A DNA stretch of 31,306 bases from an uncultured Megasphaera sp. (GCA_900554215.1 USGG01000020.1:1-31306); one strand, 5' to 3'; counted from the first letter of the stretch, positions 6,805 to 16,225 are shown. Translations and numbers: made by a program. Notes: generated by a model from the letters alone, not told the origin.

Positions 6805-8598
6805 TTATTTCTTGACGAGTTCTTCTTCTACCTGAATGTGAAGTTCGTGAAGTTGTTTTTTCGTAACTTCCGACGGCGCTTCGCTCATGGGGTCGATAGC
6901 GTTCTGCGTCTTCGGGAAGGCGATGACGTCGCGGATGGACTTGCGTTTGAGCATGAGCATGATCATGCGGTCCAGGCCGAAGGCCAAGCCTCCGTGAGGA
7001 GGAGCACCGTATTCGAAGGCCCGGAGCAGGAAGCCGAATTTCTGTTCCGCTTCTTCCGGCGTAAGGCCGATGGCCTTAAATACGCGCTGCTGCAAATCAG
7101 GCTGGTAAATACGGAGGGAGCCGCCGCCTAGTTCAACGCCGTTAAGAACGAGGTCGTACGCCTTGGCATAGACGTGGGCCGGATCTGTTTCCAGTTTATC
7201 CAGGTCTTCGTCGCGGATAGCCGTGAACGGATGATGCATGGCGACGTAGCGTTTTTCTTCTTCGCTGTATTCGAACATGGGGAAGTCGACGACCCAGGTG
7301 AAGGCGAATTTGCTTTCGTCGATCATGTTCATGCGGCGGGCCATTTCCTTACGCAGTTCGCCGAGAGCTGCCGCGACGACGGCCGGCTTGTCGGCAATCA
7401 TGAGGACCAAGTCGCCCTTTTCGCTGCCGCACTTTTCGCCGATAACCTGGAGCGTGTCTTCGCCGAGGAATTTCTTAACCTGCGATTTCAGCGTGCCGTC
7501 TTCCATGAAGCAGATCCATGCCAGGCCTTTTGCGCCGTAGCGGGATACGTATTCAACGAGGTTGTCCAGTTCGCGGCGCGGAATGCCGGCGTCGCCTTTG
7601 ACGTTGATGGCCTTGACCTGGCCGCCGTTGTCGACGACGGAGCGGAATACCTTGAATTCCGTATCGCGGACGAGGTCCGTAATGTCGGTAAACTTCATGT
7701 CAAAGCGCAGATCCGGTTTATCGGAGCCGTAGTTTTCCATGGCGTAGTCCCAGGTCATGCGGTGAATCGGCAGTTCTACGTCGTGGCCCAGCGTTTCCTT
7801 GAAGATATAGTGAACCATTTCTTCGACGAGCGTCAAGATTTCTTCCTGATCCATGAAGGACATTTCCATGTCCAGCTGAGTGAATTCAGGCTGGCGGTCG
7901 GCGCGCAGGTCTTCGTCGCGGAAGCAGCGGGCAATCTGATAGTAGCGGTCCATGCCGGAAATCATGAGCAGCTGTTTGAAAATCTGCGGAGACTGGGGCA
8001 ATGCATAGAACTTGCCTTCGTTGACGCGGCTCGGTACAAGGTAGTCGCGGGCGCCTTCAGGCGTGCTCTTGCACAGCTCCGGCGTTTCGATATCGATGAA
8101 GCCGTGTTCGTTCAGGAACGTGCGCATAGCGTGTTTTACTTTATGGCGCATGATGAGGTTGTTCTGCATTTCCGGACGGCGCAGGTCGAGATACCGGTAT
8201 TTCAAGCGGATCTTTTCGTCGACGTCGATGTTATCTTCAATGTAGAACGGCGGCGTCTTGGACGAGTTGAGAATACGCAGCTCTTCGCAGCGGATTTCAA
8301 TCGTGCCGGTCTTCATCTTCGGGTTTACCGTATCCTTATCGCGCATGCGCACGACGCCGCGGACAGCCAGAACGTATTCCGTACGGACCTGTTCGGCCTT
8401 TTTAAAGGAAACTTCTTCGTAATCCGGCGAGGCTACGACCTGTACGATACCCGTACGGTCGCGGAGGTCGATGAAAATCAATCCGCCGTGATCGCGGCGG
8501 CGTTCCACCCAACCGCACAGAATTACTTCTTTGCCATTGTCCGCTTCGCTGACTTCAGCACAATATTGCGAGCGGTGCAAACCTTCCATTGTATCCAT
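6805..8598 (-). CDS. aspS: Aspartate-tRNA ligase
   Basis: Class II aminoacyl-tRNA synthetase that charges tRNA-Asp (possibly also tRNA-Asn in organisms using the transamidation route; this cannot be told here). The 597-aa protein has the N-terminal anticodon-binding OB fold (VILCGWVERRRDHGGLIFIDLRDR), motif 2 (RYYQIARCFRDEDLRADRQPEFTQLD), the bacterial GAD insertion domain, and motif 3 (FGLDRMIMLMLKRKSIRDVIAFPKTQ). Length is typical for bacterial AspRS. The ATG at 8598 follows GAAGGG; it sits 7 bp after the hisS stop codon, as in the conserved hisS-aspS pair of Bacillota. It is the last gene before the terminator at 6759-6790. Confidence 0.98.
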   Translation of the reverse strand: MDTMEGLHRSQYCAEVSEADNGKEVILCGWVERRRDHGGLIFIDLRDRTGIVQVVASPDYEEVSFKKAEQVRTEYVLAVRGVVRMRDKDTVNPKMKTGTIEIRCEELRILNSSKTPPFYIEDNIDVDEKIRLKYRYLDLRRPEMQNNLIMRHKVKHAMRTFLNEHGFIDIETPELCKSTPEGARDYLVPSRVNEGKFYALPQSPQIFKQLLMISGMDRYYQIARCFRDEDLRADRQPEFTQLDMEMSFMDQEEILTLVEEMVHYIFKETLGHDVELPIHRMTWDYAMENYGSDKPDLRFDMKFTDITDLVRDTEFKVFRSVVDNGGQVKAINVKGDAGIPRRELDNLVEYVSRYGAKGLAWICFMEDGTLKSQVKKFLGEDTLQVIGEKCGSEKGDLVLMIADKPAVVAAALGELRKEMARRMNMIDESKFAFTWVVDFPMFEYSEEEKRYVAMHHPFTAIRDEDLDKLETDPAHVYAKAYDLVLNGVELGGGSLRIYQPDLQQRVFKAIGLTPEEAEQKFGFLLRAFEYGAPPHGGLAFGLDRMIMLMLKRKSIRDVIAFPKTQNAIDPMSEAPSEVTKKQLHELHIQVEEELVKK

Positions 8599-8605
8599 GA
8601 ATGAA

Positions 8606-9871
8606 TCATCCCTTCTTATGTGTTTCCATATATGCAACAATTCCGTCGATCGGAACGCTGACTTGCTCTTTCGTAGCCATATCGCGGACCTGAGCCTGAC
8701 CGGCGGCCAGCTCTTCTTCGCCGATAATGACTGTATAATCGGCTTCCAGGCGGTTCGCCGATTTCATCTGCCCCTTCATGCTGCGGCCCATCGTGTCGAT
8801 TTCGGCATACATGCCCTTGGCACGAAGCTGCTGCTGGAGGCTGAAGGCTTCCGTCTTAGCCGCGTCGCCGAGGGCTACGATGAATACGGGCCGCTTCTTT
8901 TCCACCGGCGGCAGCAGGCCTTGCTCCTTCAAGGTCAGGAGCAGCCGTTCCATGCCGATGGCAAAGCCGATGCCCGGCGTCGCCGGACCGCCCACTTCTT
9001 CGATGAGGCCGTCATAGCGGCCGCCGCCGCAGACCGTACTCTGAGCCCCTAAGGGAGCGTACATGATTTCAAAGGCCGTATTCGTATAATAATCCAAGCC
9101 GCGGACAAGGCGCGGGTCCAATTCGTAAGGAATGCCGATCTTCGTCAGGTATTCCTGAACCTTCGCAAAGTGTTCCTTGCAGTCGTCGCAAAGGTTGTCC
9201 GTCAGCTCGGGAACGCCGACAGCCGCCTGCTTGCAGCCTTCTTCCTTGCAGTCGAGGACGCGCAGGGGATTCTTTTCCAGACGGGCCTTGCAGTCGTCGC
9301 AGAGCTGCTCTTTTTTATCGGCGAAGAAATCGAGGAGCTTCTGCCGGTAAATGGGACGGCATTTCGGGCAGCCGACGGAATTGAGATGAAGGACTAAGTC
9401 GTTCAGTCCCAATTCGCGGAACAGCTGAAAGGCCATCGCGATGATTTCCGCATCGACGGCCGGGTCCTTCGAGCCGATTTCTTCAACGCCGAACTGATTA
9501 AACTGGCGGTACCGTCCGGCCTGAGGACGGTCGTGACGGAACATAGGCCCCATGTAATAGAACTTATGAACCTTCGGGTCGCCGTATAATTTATGCTCCA
9601 AATACGCGCGGACGACGGACGCCGTATTTTCAGGGCGCAAAGTCATGCTGCGGCCGCCGCGGTCATTGAAGGTGTACATTTCTTTCGTAACGACGTCGGT
9701 CGTCTCGCCGATGCCGCGCAAAAACAATTCGGTACTTTCAAACAAAGGGGTACGAATTTCGCCGAACCCGTAAAGCGAACAGATCTGACGGATTTTCTGC
9801 TCTAAAATCTGCCAATCTGCCGTTTGTTCCGGCAAGAAATCCTGCGTACCTCTGGGTGCGGTAATTGCCAT
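8606..9871 (-). CDS. hisS: Histidine-tRNA ligase
   Basis: Class II synthetase that charges tRNA-His. The 421-aa protein starts with MAITAPRGTQDFLP and shows motif 2 (FRHDRPQAGRYRQFNQFGVEEIG), the HisRS signatures LVRGLDYYTNTAFE and CGGGRYDGL, and the C-terminal anticodon-binding domain. A cysteine-rich insertion (CPKC, CDDC, CDDC between about residues 175 and 235) is seen in many bacterial HisRS. The ATG at 9871 shares its A with the TAA stop of hemZ (TAATG), behind GGAGAGGA, so translation is coupled. It is followed closely by aspS. Confidence 0.98.
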   Translation of the reverse strand: MAITAPRGTQDFLPEQTADWQILEQKIRQICSLYGFGEIRTPLFESTELFLRGIGETTDVVTKEMYTFNDRGGRSMTLRPENTASVVRAYLEHKLYGDPKVHKFYYMGPMFRHDRPQAGRYRQFNQFGVEEIGSKDPAVDAEIIAMAFQLFRELGLNDLVLHLNSVGCPKCRPIYRQKLLDFFADKKEQLCDDCKARLEKNPLRVLDCKEEGCKQAAVGVPELTDNLCDDCKEHFAKVQEYLTKIGIPYELDPRLVRGLDYYTNTAFEIMYAPLGAQSTVCGGGRYDGLIEEVGGPATPGIGFAIGMERLLLTLKEQGLLPPVEKKRPVFIVALGDAAKTEAFSLQQQLRAKGMYAEIDTMGRSMKGQMKSANRLEADYTVIIGEEELAAGQAQVRDMATKEQVSVPIDGIVAYMETHKKG

Positions 9872-11334
9872 TACAAATCCTCTCCTCCATATATGATAGC
9901 ACACAAACGGCGGCGCTGCCTCATGTTTTCCGGCAGAGCCTCTATATATCTGTCTATGTCCTTAGGCATGTACAGCTTTTCCAGACTGTGGCCGTCGCTG
10001 CGGACAAATTTCGTCGCTCCCCCCGGCCCGGCGGCCAGGACGGTTCCCCGTTCTTCCATCATTTCGATGTTGTAGGGGCTGATCGCTCCCGGCAAGGCGT
10101 AGCCGACGTTGGCAAAGCTGGCGGCCATATAGGTCTGCCGATACATATAATACGGCCCGTAGCCGCCTTCCTGCAGCGTTTGCCGGCATACGTCCAGCAT
10201 AGCGCCCACTTTCTCGGCAGAAGGGATGTCCTCCCGCAGGGGGTGATGAAATAAAGGCGCCCGTTTTTTTAATGCTAACGTATGAATTGTAACATTTTCT
10301 GGGTGCAGTTGGCAAACAATTTCCATATTTTCCCGCATATCCTCTACGGTTTGGCCGGGAAGGCCGGCGATAAAGTCCATATTGACGACGGGAAAGGCCA
10401 TTTGTCTGCATCGCTCGTACATGTCGTATATATCTTCCGTCGTATGCCGCCGCCCGATGGCGTCGAGAAGGCGCTGCTGCATCGTCTGGGGATTGACGCT
10501 GATACGGGTCACGCCGCTGCGGCGCAGCAAGGCCAATACGTCTTCCGACGCCGTATCGGGCCGCCCCGCTTCGACAGTCCACTCTTCCGCGCCGGCAAAG
10601 ACGGAGCTCATGGCCGTCATCAGCCGCCGCAGTATTGGCAGGGGCAGGCACGTCGGCGTGCCGCCGCCTACGTAAGCCGAGCGGATGCGCAGGCCGTACT
10701 GCCGGCACAAACGGCCCATATCTTCTATATCGGCGACGATGGCGTCGGCAAAATCCTGAAGTGCGCCATCGTTCTCTTCTCCGATAAGACGCGAAGGAAA
10801 GGAACAGTACACGCAATGGCTGGGACAGTAGGGAATGCCGACATATACGGAAATATCCTTCTTGCCGCCCGTCACATAGGGGCGCTGCACCGCCGCCATC
10901 TGGACGAGAAACTTCGCCGTGTCTTCCGCCACCTCATACCGGCTGCACAGATGACGACGGGCTGCTTCCGCATCCATCCCTTCGTCAAACAGGCGATGAA
11001 CTAATTTGGTAGGCCGCACGCCGATGAGAGTGCCCCACGGGCTCTTGGGCTTGCCGCTGAACTGTTCGTGCCAATGGAGGAGGCAGTCCTTGATATCGGC
11101 CCGCTCGGCTCCCGGCCGGGACAGCCAGGCTTCCGACCGCCAGGTGCCGTCGCCGCCGAAGGCGCAGGACAAACGGAGACGGCCGTCCCGTTCTTCCAGG
11201 ACGACCGCTGCGCCTATAGTGCGGCATTCGCGGCCGCCGACATAGCCCAGGGAGGCCATGACCTGGCCGACGAGGGAGTGATATCGTTCGGGGCCGCTGT
11301 AGCTGTAGGTCTGAAGGTCCGGCGTATTATTCAT
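9871..11334 (-). CDS. hemZ: HemZ-type radical SAM protein (coproporphyrinogen dehydrogenase family)
   Basis: A 487-aa radical SAM enzyme with the [4Fe-4S] motif CPSHCVYC (Cys170, Cys174, Cys177) followed by SFPSR, the glycine-rich VGGGTPT, and VNPQTMQQRLLDAIGR as in HemN/HemW proteins. The upstream motif GVRPTKLVHRL is typical of HemZ. HemN-type enzymes convert coproporphyrinogen III to protoporphyrinogen IX without oxygen. No other heme gene is in the window, so the family name does not prove heme synthesis. The ATG at 11334 has AAGG 5 bases upstream and overlaps the fur-family stop by 8 bases; the open frame extends 14 codons further. It lies between the regulator and hisS. Confidence 0.88.
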   Translation of the reverse strand: MNNTPDLQTYSYSGPERYHSLVGQVMASLGYVGGRECRTIGAAVVLEERDGRLRLSCAFGGDGTWRSEAWLSRPGAERADIKDCLLHWHEQFSGKPKSPWGTLIGVRPTKLVHRLFDEGMDAEAARRHLCSRYEVAEDTAKFLVQMAAVQRPYVTGGKKDISVYVGIPYCPSHCVYCSFPSRLIGEENDGALQDFADAIVADIEDMGRLCRQYGLRIRSAYVGGGTPTCLPLPILRRLMTAMSSVFAGAEEWTVEAGRPDTASEDVLALLRRSGVTRISVNPQTMQQRLLDAIGRRHTTEDIYDMYERCRQMAFPVVNMDFIAGLPGQTVEDMRENMEIVCQLHPENVTIHTLALKKRAPLFHHPLREDIPSAEKVGAMLDVCRQTLQEGGYGPYYMYRQTYMAASFANVGYALPGAISPYNIEMMEERGTVLAAGPGGATKFVRSDGHSLEKLYMPKDIDRYIEALPENMRQRRRLCAIIYGGEDL

Positions 11335-11830
11335 GTTCGCCTTGTTCAGCCTCCCGTTTCTTTTCACAGTCTTCACAATAGCCGTATACCTTGAGCTGAT
11401 GATCTACCGTATGGAAATGGAGGCGCTTCTGCAAAATAGACTCCAGCGTCTCCAGCAGGTCGTCCTGGCATTCCCACACCTTGCCGCAGCCCATGCAGAT
11501 CAGGTGATGATGGAAATGGCCTTCGTTGTCTCGGTCGTTCAATTCGTAGCGGCTGCAGCCATCGTCGAAATCGAGCTTTTTCAGAAGATCCATTTCCGTA
11601 AACAAGTCGAGCGTCCGATATACCGTAGCCAAGCCGATGTCCGGAGACATCTTCTTTACGATTTCAAATACCTCTTCGGCGTTCATGTGGCGGATATCGC
11701 TTTCGACGAAGGCCCGCAGGATGACCTGCCGCTGCGACGTCATCTTGCATTTCTTATCTTTTATCTTGTCTTTCATGCGCTTCATCATGATATTCATGAT
11801 TTCTTCTTTACTGGTGTTGTTAGTTTCCAT
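11327..11830 (-). CDS. Fur family transcriptional regulator
   Basis: A 167-aa metal- or peroxide-responsive repressor of the Fur/PerR/Zur family. It has a basic N-terminal extension (residues 17-30), a winged-helix domain (MTSQRQVILRAF, DIGLATVYRTLDLF), the metal-site stretch GHFHHHLIC (residues 104-112), and two structural zinc pairs, CMGC (Cys112, Cys115) and CEDC (Cys152, Cys155). Sequence alone does not settle whether it senses iron, zinc, manganese or peroxide. The start overlaps the AI-2E gene's end by 11 bases and the stop overlaps hemZ, so it is embedded in the operon. Fur-type boxes at 2069-2100 are a plausible target. Confidence 0.93.
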   Translation of the reverse strand: METNNTSKEEIMNIMMKRMKDKIKDKKCKMTSQRQVILRAFVESDIRHMNAEEVFEIVKKMSPDIGLATVYRTLDLFTEMDLLKKLDFDDGCSRYELNDRDNEGHFHHHLICMGCGKVWECQDDLLETLESILQKRLHFHTVDHQLKVYGYCEDCEKKREAEQGEHE

Positions 11831-12896
11831 ATGTATTCATCGCCTTTTCTTTATACGTATTGTAAAACCACAAATGCTTGCACAAAATCTGCAGGACCGC
11901 CGTTACGGGTACGGTCAGTATCATGCCGGCCACACCGAACAGCGTGCCGCCGATGAGCAGCGCGATGACGATGACAACGGGATGGAGGCTGATAACTGCC
12001 CCCATGACCTGCGGCATGATGAGGTGGCTGTCTATCTGCTGGATGATGACGTAAAATACGAGGACCTTGACCGACAAGGTCAGGTCGACAGTCGCTCCCA
12101 GCAGGATAGCCGGTATGGCTCCCACGATAGGTCCGACGATAGGAACCCACTCTGTAATGGCTGCAATCAGGCCGATGACCATGGGATAGGGAACGCCCAT
12201 AGCCCACATGCCGAGAAAGGTCAGCGTGGCGATAATGCAGCTCATGAGCAGCTGTCCGCGTATGTAGCGGCTCAGCACCGTGTGTATTTCATCAAACACC
12301 ACCGCCAGCTGAGGACGGTAGTGCTCCGGGTAAATATTGACAAAGGACCGTACCATGCGGCCGCCGTCCTTCATGAAGTAAAACGTAATGAAGGGGACGA
12401 CGAAAAATTCCACGACCGTGCCGGCTATGACGAAGACGGAGCGGATGAGGTTGGTCACGCCTTCTACGCCGTAATTGCCGACCTTGACGAAGGCGTCGTT
12501 GATGATGACCTTGATCTGCTCGGGAATGTAAAACTGCGTCTGTTCGTTTTCCAGCTGGTTGACCAGCGCCGCCGTCTGGGCCACCAGGTTGTTGAAGTTG
12601 GCCGCCAATAAATTCAGCTGATACAGCAGCGGCTTGAGTATGACGTTCGTCAGGCCGGTCATGACCAGGATAAACGTAAAAAACGAAAGGAGTATGGCTA
12701 TGTCCGCGGGCAGACGCCGATTCGTCAGCTTGTAGCACAGGCGCATAAACAGATTTCGCATCGGCATCAGGATGAACGTCAGGATCAGCGATATGACGAC
12801 GGGCCAGTAGATGGAATGGACCAGCAGGAACAGCGCGCCGGCGAGAGCCGTCAGGGTGACGCGCAGCCAGAACTGGGATTCCTTGTACATAGACAT
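11820..12896 (-). CDS. AI-2E family transporter (TqsA/YtvI-like permease)
   Basis: A 358-aa polytopic membrane protein of the AI-2E transporter family. Hydrophobic pairs lie near residues 10-45 and 60-90, there is a long central hydrophilic region (about 90-150), and further membrane helices follow. The family-typical block GVPYPMVIGLIAAITEWVPIVGPIVGAIPA is near residues 230-260 (split here for reading) and SLHPVVIVIALLIGGTLFG is near 300. Members have been linked to AI-2 export, sodium/proton antiport or unknown solutes, so the substrate is open. The ATG at 12896 lies 3 bp after the MBL stop codon, with GGAGG upstream; a second ATG two codons later is possible. Confidence 0.9.
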   Translation of the reverse strand: MSMYKESQFWLRVTLTALAGALFLLVHSIYWPVVISLILTFILMPMRNLFMRLCYKLTNRRLPADIAILLSFFTFILVMTGLTNVILKPLLYQLNLLAANFNNLVAQTAALVNQLENEQTQFYIPEQIKVIINDAFVKVGNYGVEGVTNLIRSVFVIAGTVVEFFVVPFITFYFMKDGGRMVRSFVNIYPEHYRPQLAVVFDEIHTVLSRYIRGQLLMSCIIATLTFLGMWAMGVPYPMVIGLIAAITEWVPIVGPIVGAIPAILLGATVDLTLSVKVLVFYVIIQQIDSHLIMPQVMGAVISLHPVVIVIALLIGGTLFGVAGMILTVPVTAVLQILCKHLWFYNTYKEKAMNTYGN

Positions 12897-12899
12897 GGC

Positions 12900-13535
12900 T
12901 TACCAGCCTCCGTATAGGAAGGGGTTTCCCCGCCGTTCTTCCCCTATAGTCGATTCCGGCCCGTGTCCCGGCAGGACGACCGTATCGTCAGGCAGGCCCA
13001 TGAGCTTGTCGTTGATGCTGCTGATGAGCGTGCGGGACGAGCCGCCGTATAAATCCGTACGGCCTACGGAGTAGCGGAACAAGGTGTCGCCGGAAAAGAC
13101 GACGCCCTCGCCGTACAGGCACAGGCCGCCCGGCGTATGGCCCGGCGTTTCAATGACCGTAAAGGACAGGTTACCCAAGGTAATCGTATCGCCTTCATGA
13201 GCGATGTAATCGGGCGACGCGCATTCGATGGGATGGCCCATGAACAGGGACAGGTTGTTTCTGGAATTGCTGATTAAATCCTTATCGCCTTCGCCGATGT
13301 ATACAGGGACGTTTTTACGGTTCCGCAGCTCCTGCAGAGCCCCGATGTGGTCAGCATGGCCGTGGGTCTGGAATATAAATTTTAAATGGAGCTGGTGATC
13401 TTCCAGGGCCTGGTTAATCTTATCGTAATCCCAGGCCGGATCGACGACCATCGCGTCTTTCGTCTCGCTGTCGTATACGATGTAGCAGTTCGTCATAACG
13501 GGCCCCAACATCATTGTCATATATTTCATGCTCAT
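12900..13535 (-). CDS. MBL-fold metallohydrolase, glyoxalase II-like (YqgX type)
   Basis: A 211-aa cytoplasmic hydrolase with a complete binuclear metal site: THGHADHIG (His58, His60, Asp62, His63), ETPGHTPGG, FSGDTLF and LPGHGPES. The N terminus LGPVMTNCYIVYD is typical of the short YqgX/GloB-like branch, which lacks the C-terminal glutathione-binding domain of true glyoxalase II. A thioester substrate is likely but unproven. The ATG at 13535 has AGGAGG 8 bases upstream. Spacing is 12 bp from dtd and 3 bp to the next gene, so it belongs to the operon. Confidence 0.92.
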   Translation of the reverse strand: MSMKYMTMMLGPVMTNCYIVYDSETKDAMVVDPAWDYDKINQALEDHQLHLKFIFQTHGHADHIGALQELRNRKNVPVYIGEGDKDLISNSRNNLSLFMGHPIECASPDYIAHEGDTITLGNLSFTVIETPGHTPGGLCLYGEGVVFSGDTLFRYSVGRTDLYGGSSRTLISSINDKLMGLPDDTVVLPGHGPESTIGEERRGNPFLYGGW

Positions 13536-13547
13536 ATAAGTGTCCTC

Positions 13548-13997
13548 CTAAAATAATTTTTTGCTGTCTACGAGGATCGTAACCGGGCCGTGATTTTCCA
13601 GCGAAACGACCATTTCCGTCCGGAACCGGCCCGTAGCCGTGCGGATGCCCATGGCGCTCACGGCGGAGACGAACTTCTCATACAATGCTTCGGCCAATTC
13701 CGGCGGCGCCGCTTCGGTAAAGCTGGGCCTGCGTCCATGGCGGGCGTCGCCGCACAAGGTGAATTGCGACACGACGAGCATGTCGCCGCCGATATCGACG
13801 AGGGACCGGTTCATCTTTCCCTTGTCGTCTTCAAAAATACGCAGGTTGGAGATCTTTTCCGCCATGTACAGCGCGTCCTTTTCGTCGTCGTCCTGGGCCA
13901 CGCCCAGCAGGACCGTCAGGCCCAATCCTGCGCGGCCCGTTTCCACGCCTTCCGACGTCACGGACGACGTCAGCGTTCTCTGCACTACTGCTCTCAT
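13548..13997 (-). CDS. dtd: D-aminoacyl-tRNA deacylase
   Basis: DTD hydrolyses D-amino acids (and glycine mischarged on tRNA-Ala) from tRNAs, keeping D-residues out of proteins. The 149-aa protein starts MRAVVQRTLTSSV and carries both signatures of the dimer active site: SQFTL (residues 77-81) and the cross-subunit Gly-Pro motif in NHGPVT (135-140). Length is normal. Its ATG overlaps the relA stop in an ATGA arrangement, the usual Bacillota neighbourhood. The nearby racemase-like gene makes its presence interesting but not unusual. Confidence 0.97.
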   Translation of the reverse strand: MRAVVQRTLTSSVTSEGVETGRAGLGLTVLLGVAQDDDEKDALYMAEKISNLRIFEDDKGKMNRSLVDIGGDMLVVSQFTLCGDARHGRRPSFTEAAPPELAEALYEKFVSAVSAMGIRTATGRFRTEMVVSLENHGPVTILVDSKKLF

Positions 13998-16213
13998 TGC
14001 TGTCCTCCTGTATAGCGCTGTACGAGGTATACGTCCTTCAAGCGCCGGATTTTCGTCGTGACGAATTCAAACTGAGCCAAATCCTTGATGCTGATGCTCA
14101 TATGAATCGTAACGCTCTTCGTGTCGTTGACTTTCGCGTTGACAGACAGGACGGAAATCTTCATTTCCGCCAGGGCCGCCATGATTTCCGCCATGATGCC
14201 CGTGCGGTCGTAGGCGACGATTTCCATGCTGACTTCAAAGTTTTCATTACTGCCGTATTCCCATTCCACGTCGATGAGGCGGTCGATGTCGTTCTGGTTG
14301 TTGCTGATATTAGGACAGTCGGCCCGATGGACTGAAACGCCGCGGCCCCGCGTAATAAAGCCGATGATCGGGTCGCCCGGCACAGGGCTGCAGCACTTGG
14401 CCAGCCGTACTAGAAGGCCTGGCTCGCCCTTGACCAGCACGCCCGTGCCGTTGGATTTGACGGGCTTCTTCGGCTTGAGCTTTTCTATCATGGACAGGCT
14501 GCTCTTTTCTTCCTGCTTCTGCAGTTCCTTCTTATGCAGCTCCAGCAGCTTGATGAGGACCGTATTGACGGCGAATCCGCCGTAGCCTACGGCGGCGACG
14601 AGGTCGTCTTCCGAGCCGGCGTTCATCTGCTTAGCAACCCGGGCCAGGCGGCCGGCCGTATTGATGGCCTTCCAGTCGTGGCCTAAGCGCTTGCATTCCC
14701 GTTCCAATGCTTCGGCGCCTTTCAGGATATTGTCTTCTCTATTTTCCTTCTTGAACCAGTTGCGGATTTTCGAGCGGCTTTCGGAGCTGCCGACGATTTT
14801 CAGCCAGTCCAGGCTGGGCTTCCCGACCTTAGACGTGATGATTTCTACGATATCGCCGTTTTTCAGCGCGTAATCCAGCGGCACGATCTTGCCGTTTACC
14901 TTGGCGCCGACGCAGCGATGGCCGACGTCCGTATGGATGCGGTAGGCAAAGTCGATGGGAATAGCCCCCTGGGGCAGGTCGATGACGTCGCCCCGCGGCG
15001 TAAAGACGAAGACTTCGTCGGAGAAGGCGTCGAGCTTGAGGGCGTTGACGAATTCCTGGGGATTGCTCGTATCCTGCCATTCGAGGAGGTTGCGGAGCCA
15101 GCCCATCTTTTCGTCGAATTCGTTCTTGCCGGCGTTGGCGTTGCCTTCCTTATACCGCCAATGGGCCGCGACGCCGTATTCGGCGATGTGATGCATTTCC
15201 CAGGTCCGAATCTGGATTTCTACGGGCTGCCCTCTCGTGCCGATGACCGTCGTATGCAGGGACTGGTAGTTGTTCGGCTTCGGCATGGCGATGTAGTCCT
15301 TGAAGCGGTACGGCAGGGGCTTCCACAAGCTGTGGACGATGCCCAGGACACCGTAGCAGTCCTGAACGGAATCGACGATGACCCGGATGGCGAACAAGTC
15401 GTATACCTGGCTGAGATCGCGGTTATCTTTTTTCATCTTTTTATAAATGCTGTAAAAATGTTTCGGCCGGCCGTTGATCTCGCATTGGATATGGGCGTCC
15501 TCCAGGGCTTTGCGCAGTACGTCGATGGCTTCGTTGATGATTTCCTCGCGGACGTGCCGCTTCTGCTTCATCTGATCTACCAGGTCGTAGTATTTATCGG
15601 GTTCCAAATAGCGGAAGGACAAGTCTTCCAATTCCCACTTGATATTGAAAATACCGAGGCGATGAGCCAGGGGCGCGAAGATTTCCAGCGTTTCCTGGGC
15701 GATGCGCTTTTGCTTGTCGCTGCGCATGTACCGCAGGGTCCGCATGTTGTGCAGGCGGTCGGCCAGCTTGATGACGACGACCCGCACGTCCTTGGCCATG
15801 GCCAGAAACATCTTGCGCATGCTGTTGAGCTGCTGGTCTTCCTTGGTCCGGTAATTGAGACGGCTCAACTTCGTGACGCCGTCGACGAGGAAGGCCACTT
15901 CCTTGCCGAAGAGATTTTTCAAATCGTCCAGCGTATAGTCCGTATCTTCGACAACATCGTGCAGAAGAGACGCCGTAATGGTCCGCGTGTCGATTTTCAT
16001 ATCCGCCAAAATCTGGGCCACAGCCAGCGGATGGAGGATATAGGGCTCGCCGCTGGCCCGGTGCTGTTCCTTATGGGCTTCGGAAGCTAAGGCATAGGCC
16101 TTTTTTACGTCGTCGCAGCCGGCATCGGGAAGATAGCTGTGAATCGTATCGATTAAATGTTGAAACGCTTTATCCGGCTCGGTAAAGGCCGTTGCTGCAT
16201 CTTTATGTTCCAT
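13994..16213 (-). CDS. relA: Bifunctional (p)ppGpp synthetase/hydrolase (RelA/SpoT family)
   Basis: Long RSH enzyme that makes and degrades the alarmone (p)ppGpp in response to uncharged tRNA on the ribosome. The 739-aa protein has an N-terminal HD hydrolase domain (HPLAVAQIL, then LLHDVVEDTDYT with His85-Asp86), the synthetase domain (YSIYKKMKKD, YDLFAIRVIVDS), a TGS domain (VFTPRGDVIDLPQGAIPIDFAY), and a C-terminal ACT domain (VSMEIVAYDRTGIMAEIMAAL). Both catalytic domains look intact, so it is probably bifunctional. It starts 12 bp after recJ and overlaps dtd by 4 bases. In Bacillus the apt gene lies between recJ and relA; here it is missing. Confidence 0.97.
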   Translation of the reverse strand: MEHKDAATAFTEPDKAFQHLIDTIHSYLPDAGCDDVKKAYALASEAHKEQHRASGEPYILHPLAVAQILADMKIDTRTITASLLHDVVEDTDYTLDDLKNLFGKEVAFLVDGVTKLSRLNYRTKEDQQLNSMRKMFLAMAKDVRVVVIKLADRLHNMRTLRYMRSDKQKRIAQETLEIFAPLAHRLGIFNIKWELEDLSFRYLEPDKYYDLVDQMKQKRHVREEIINEAIDVLRKALEDAHIQCEINGRPKHFYSIYKKMKKDNRDLSQVYDLFAIRVIVDSVQDCYGVLGIVHSLWKPLPYRFKDYIAMPKPNNYQSLHTTVIGTRGQPVEIQIRTWEMHHIAEYGVAAHWRYKEGNANAGKNEFDEKMGWLRNLLEWQDTSNPQEFVNALKLDAFSDEVFVFTPRGDVIDLPQGAIPIDFAYRIHTDVGHRCVGAKVNGKIVPLDYALKNGDIVEIITSKVGKPSLDWLKIVGSSESRSKIRNWFKKENREDNILKGAEALERECKRLGHDWKAINTAGRLARVAKQMNAGSEDDLVAAVGYGGFAVNTVLIKLLELHKKELQKQEEKSSLSMIEKLKPKKPVKSNGTGVLVKGEPGLLVRLAKCCSPVPGDPIIGFITRGRGVSVHRADCPNISNNQNDIDRLIDVEWEYGSNENFEVSMEIVAYDRTGIMAEIMAALAEMKISVLSVNAKVNDTKSVTIHMSISIKDLAQFEFVTTKIRRLKDVYLVQRYTGGQQ

Positions 16214-16225
16214 ACAAATTCCCCC

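Noticed and set aside
7174..8604. Long plus-strand open frame opposite aspS
   Set aside because: It is the antisense shadow of a fully conserved aspS; the composition reflects GC-rich codon bias and it lacks a ribosome site or recognisable motif.
8599..9875. T-box leader for hisS-aspS
   Set aside because: The genes are internal to an operon with 1-base overlap and 7-base spacing, leaving no room for a T-box.
9871..11334. hemZ taken as proof of heme synthesis
   Set aside because: HemN/HemZ-like radical SAM proteins include members with other roles, and no other heme gene is present here.
14918..16090. 390-codon plus-strand open frame opposite relA
   Set aside because: Shadow of relA; no promoter, ribosome site or known motif.
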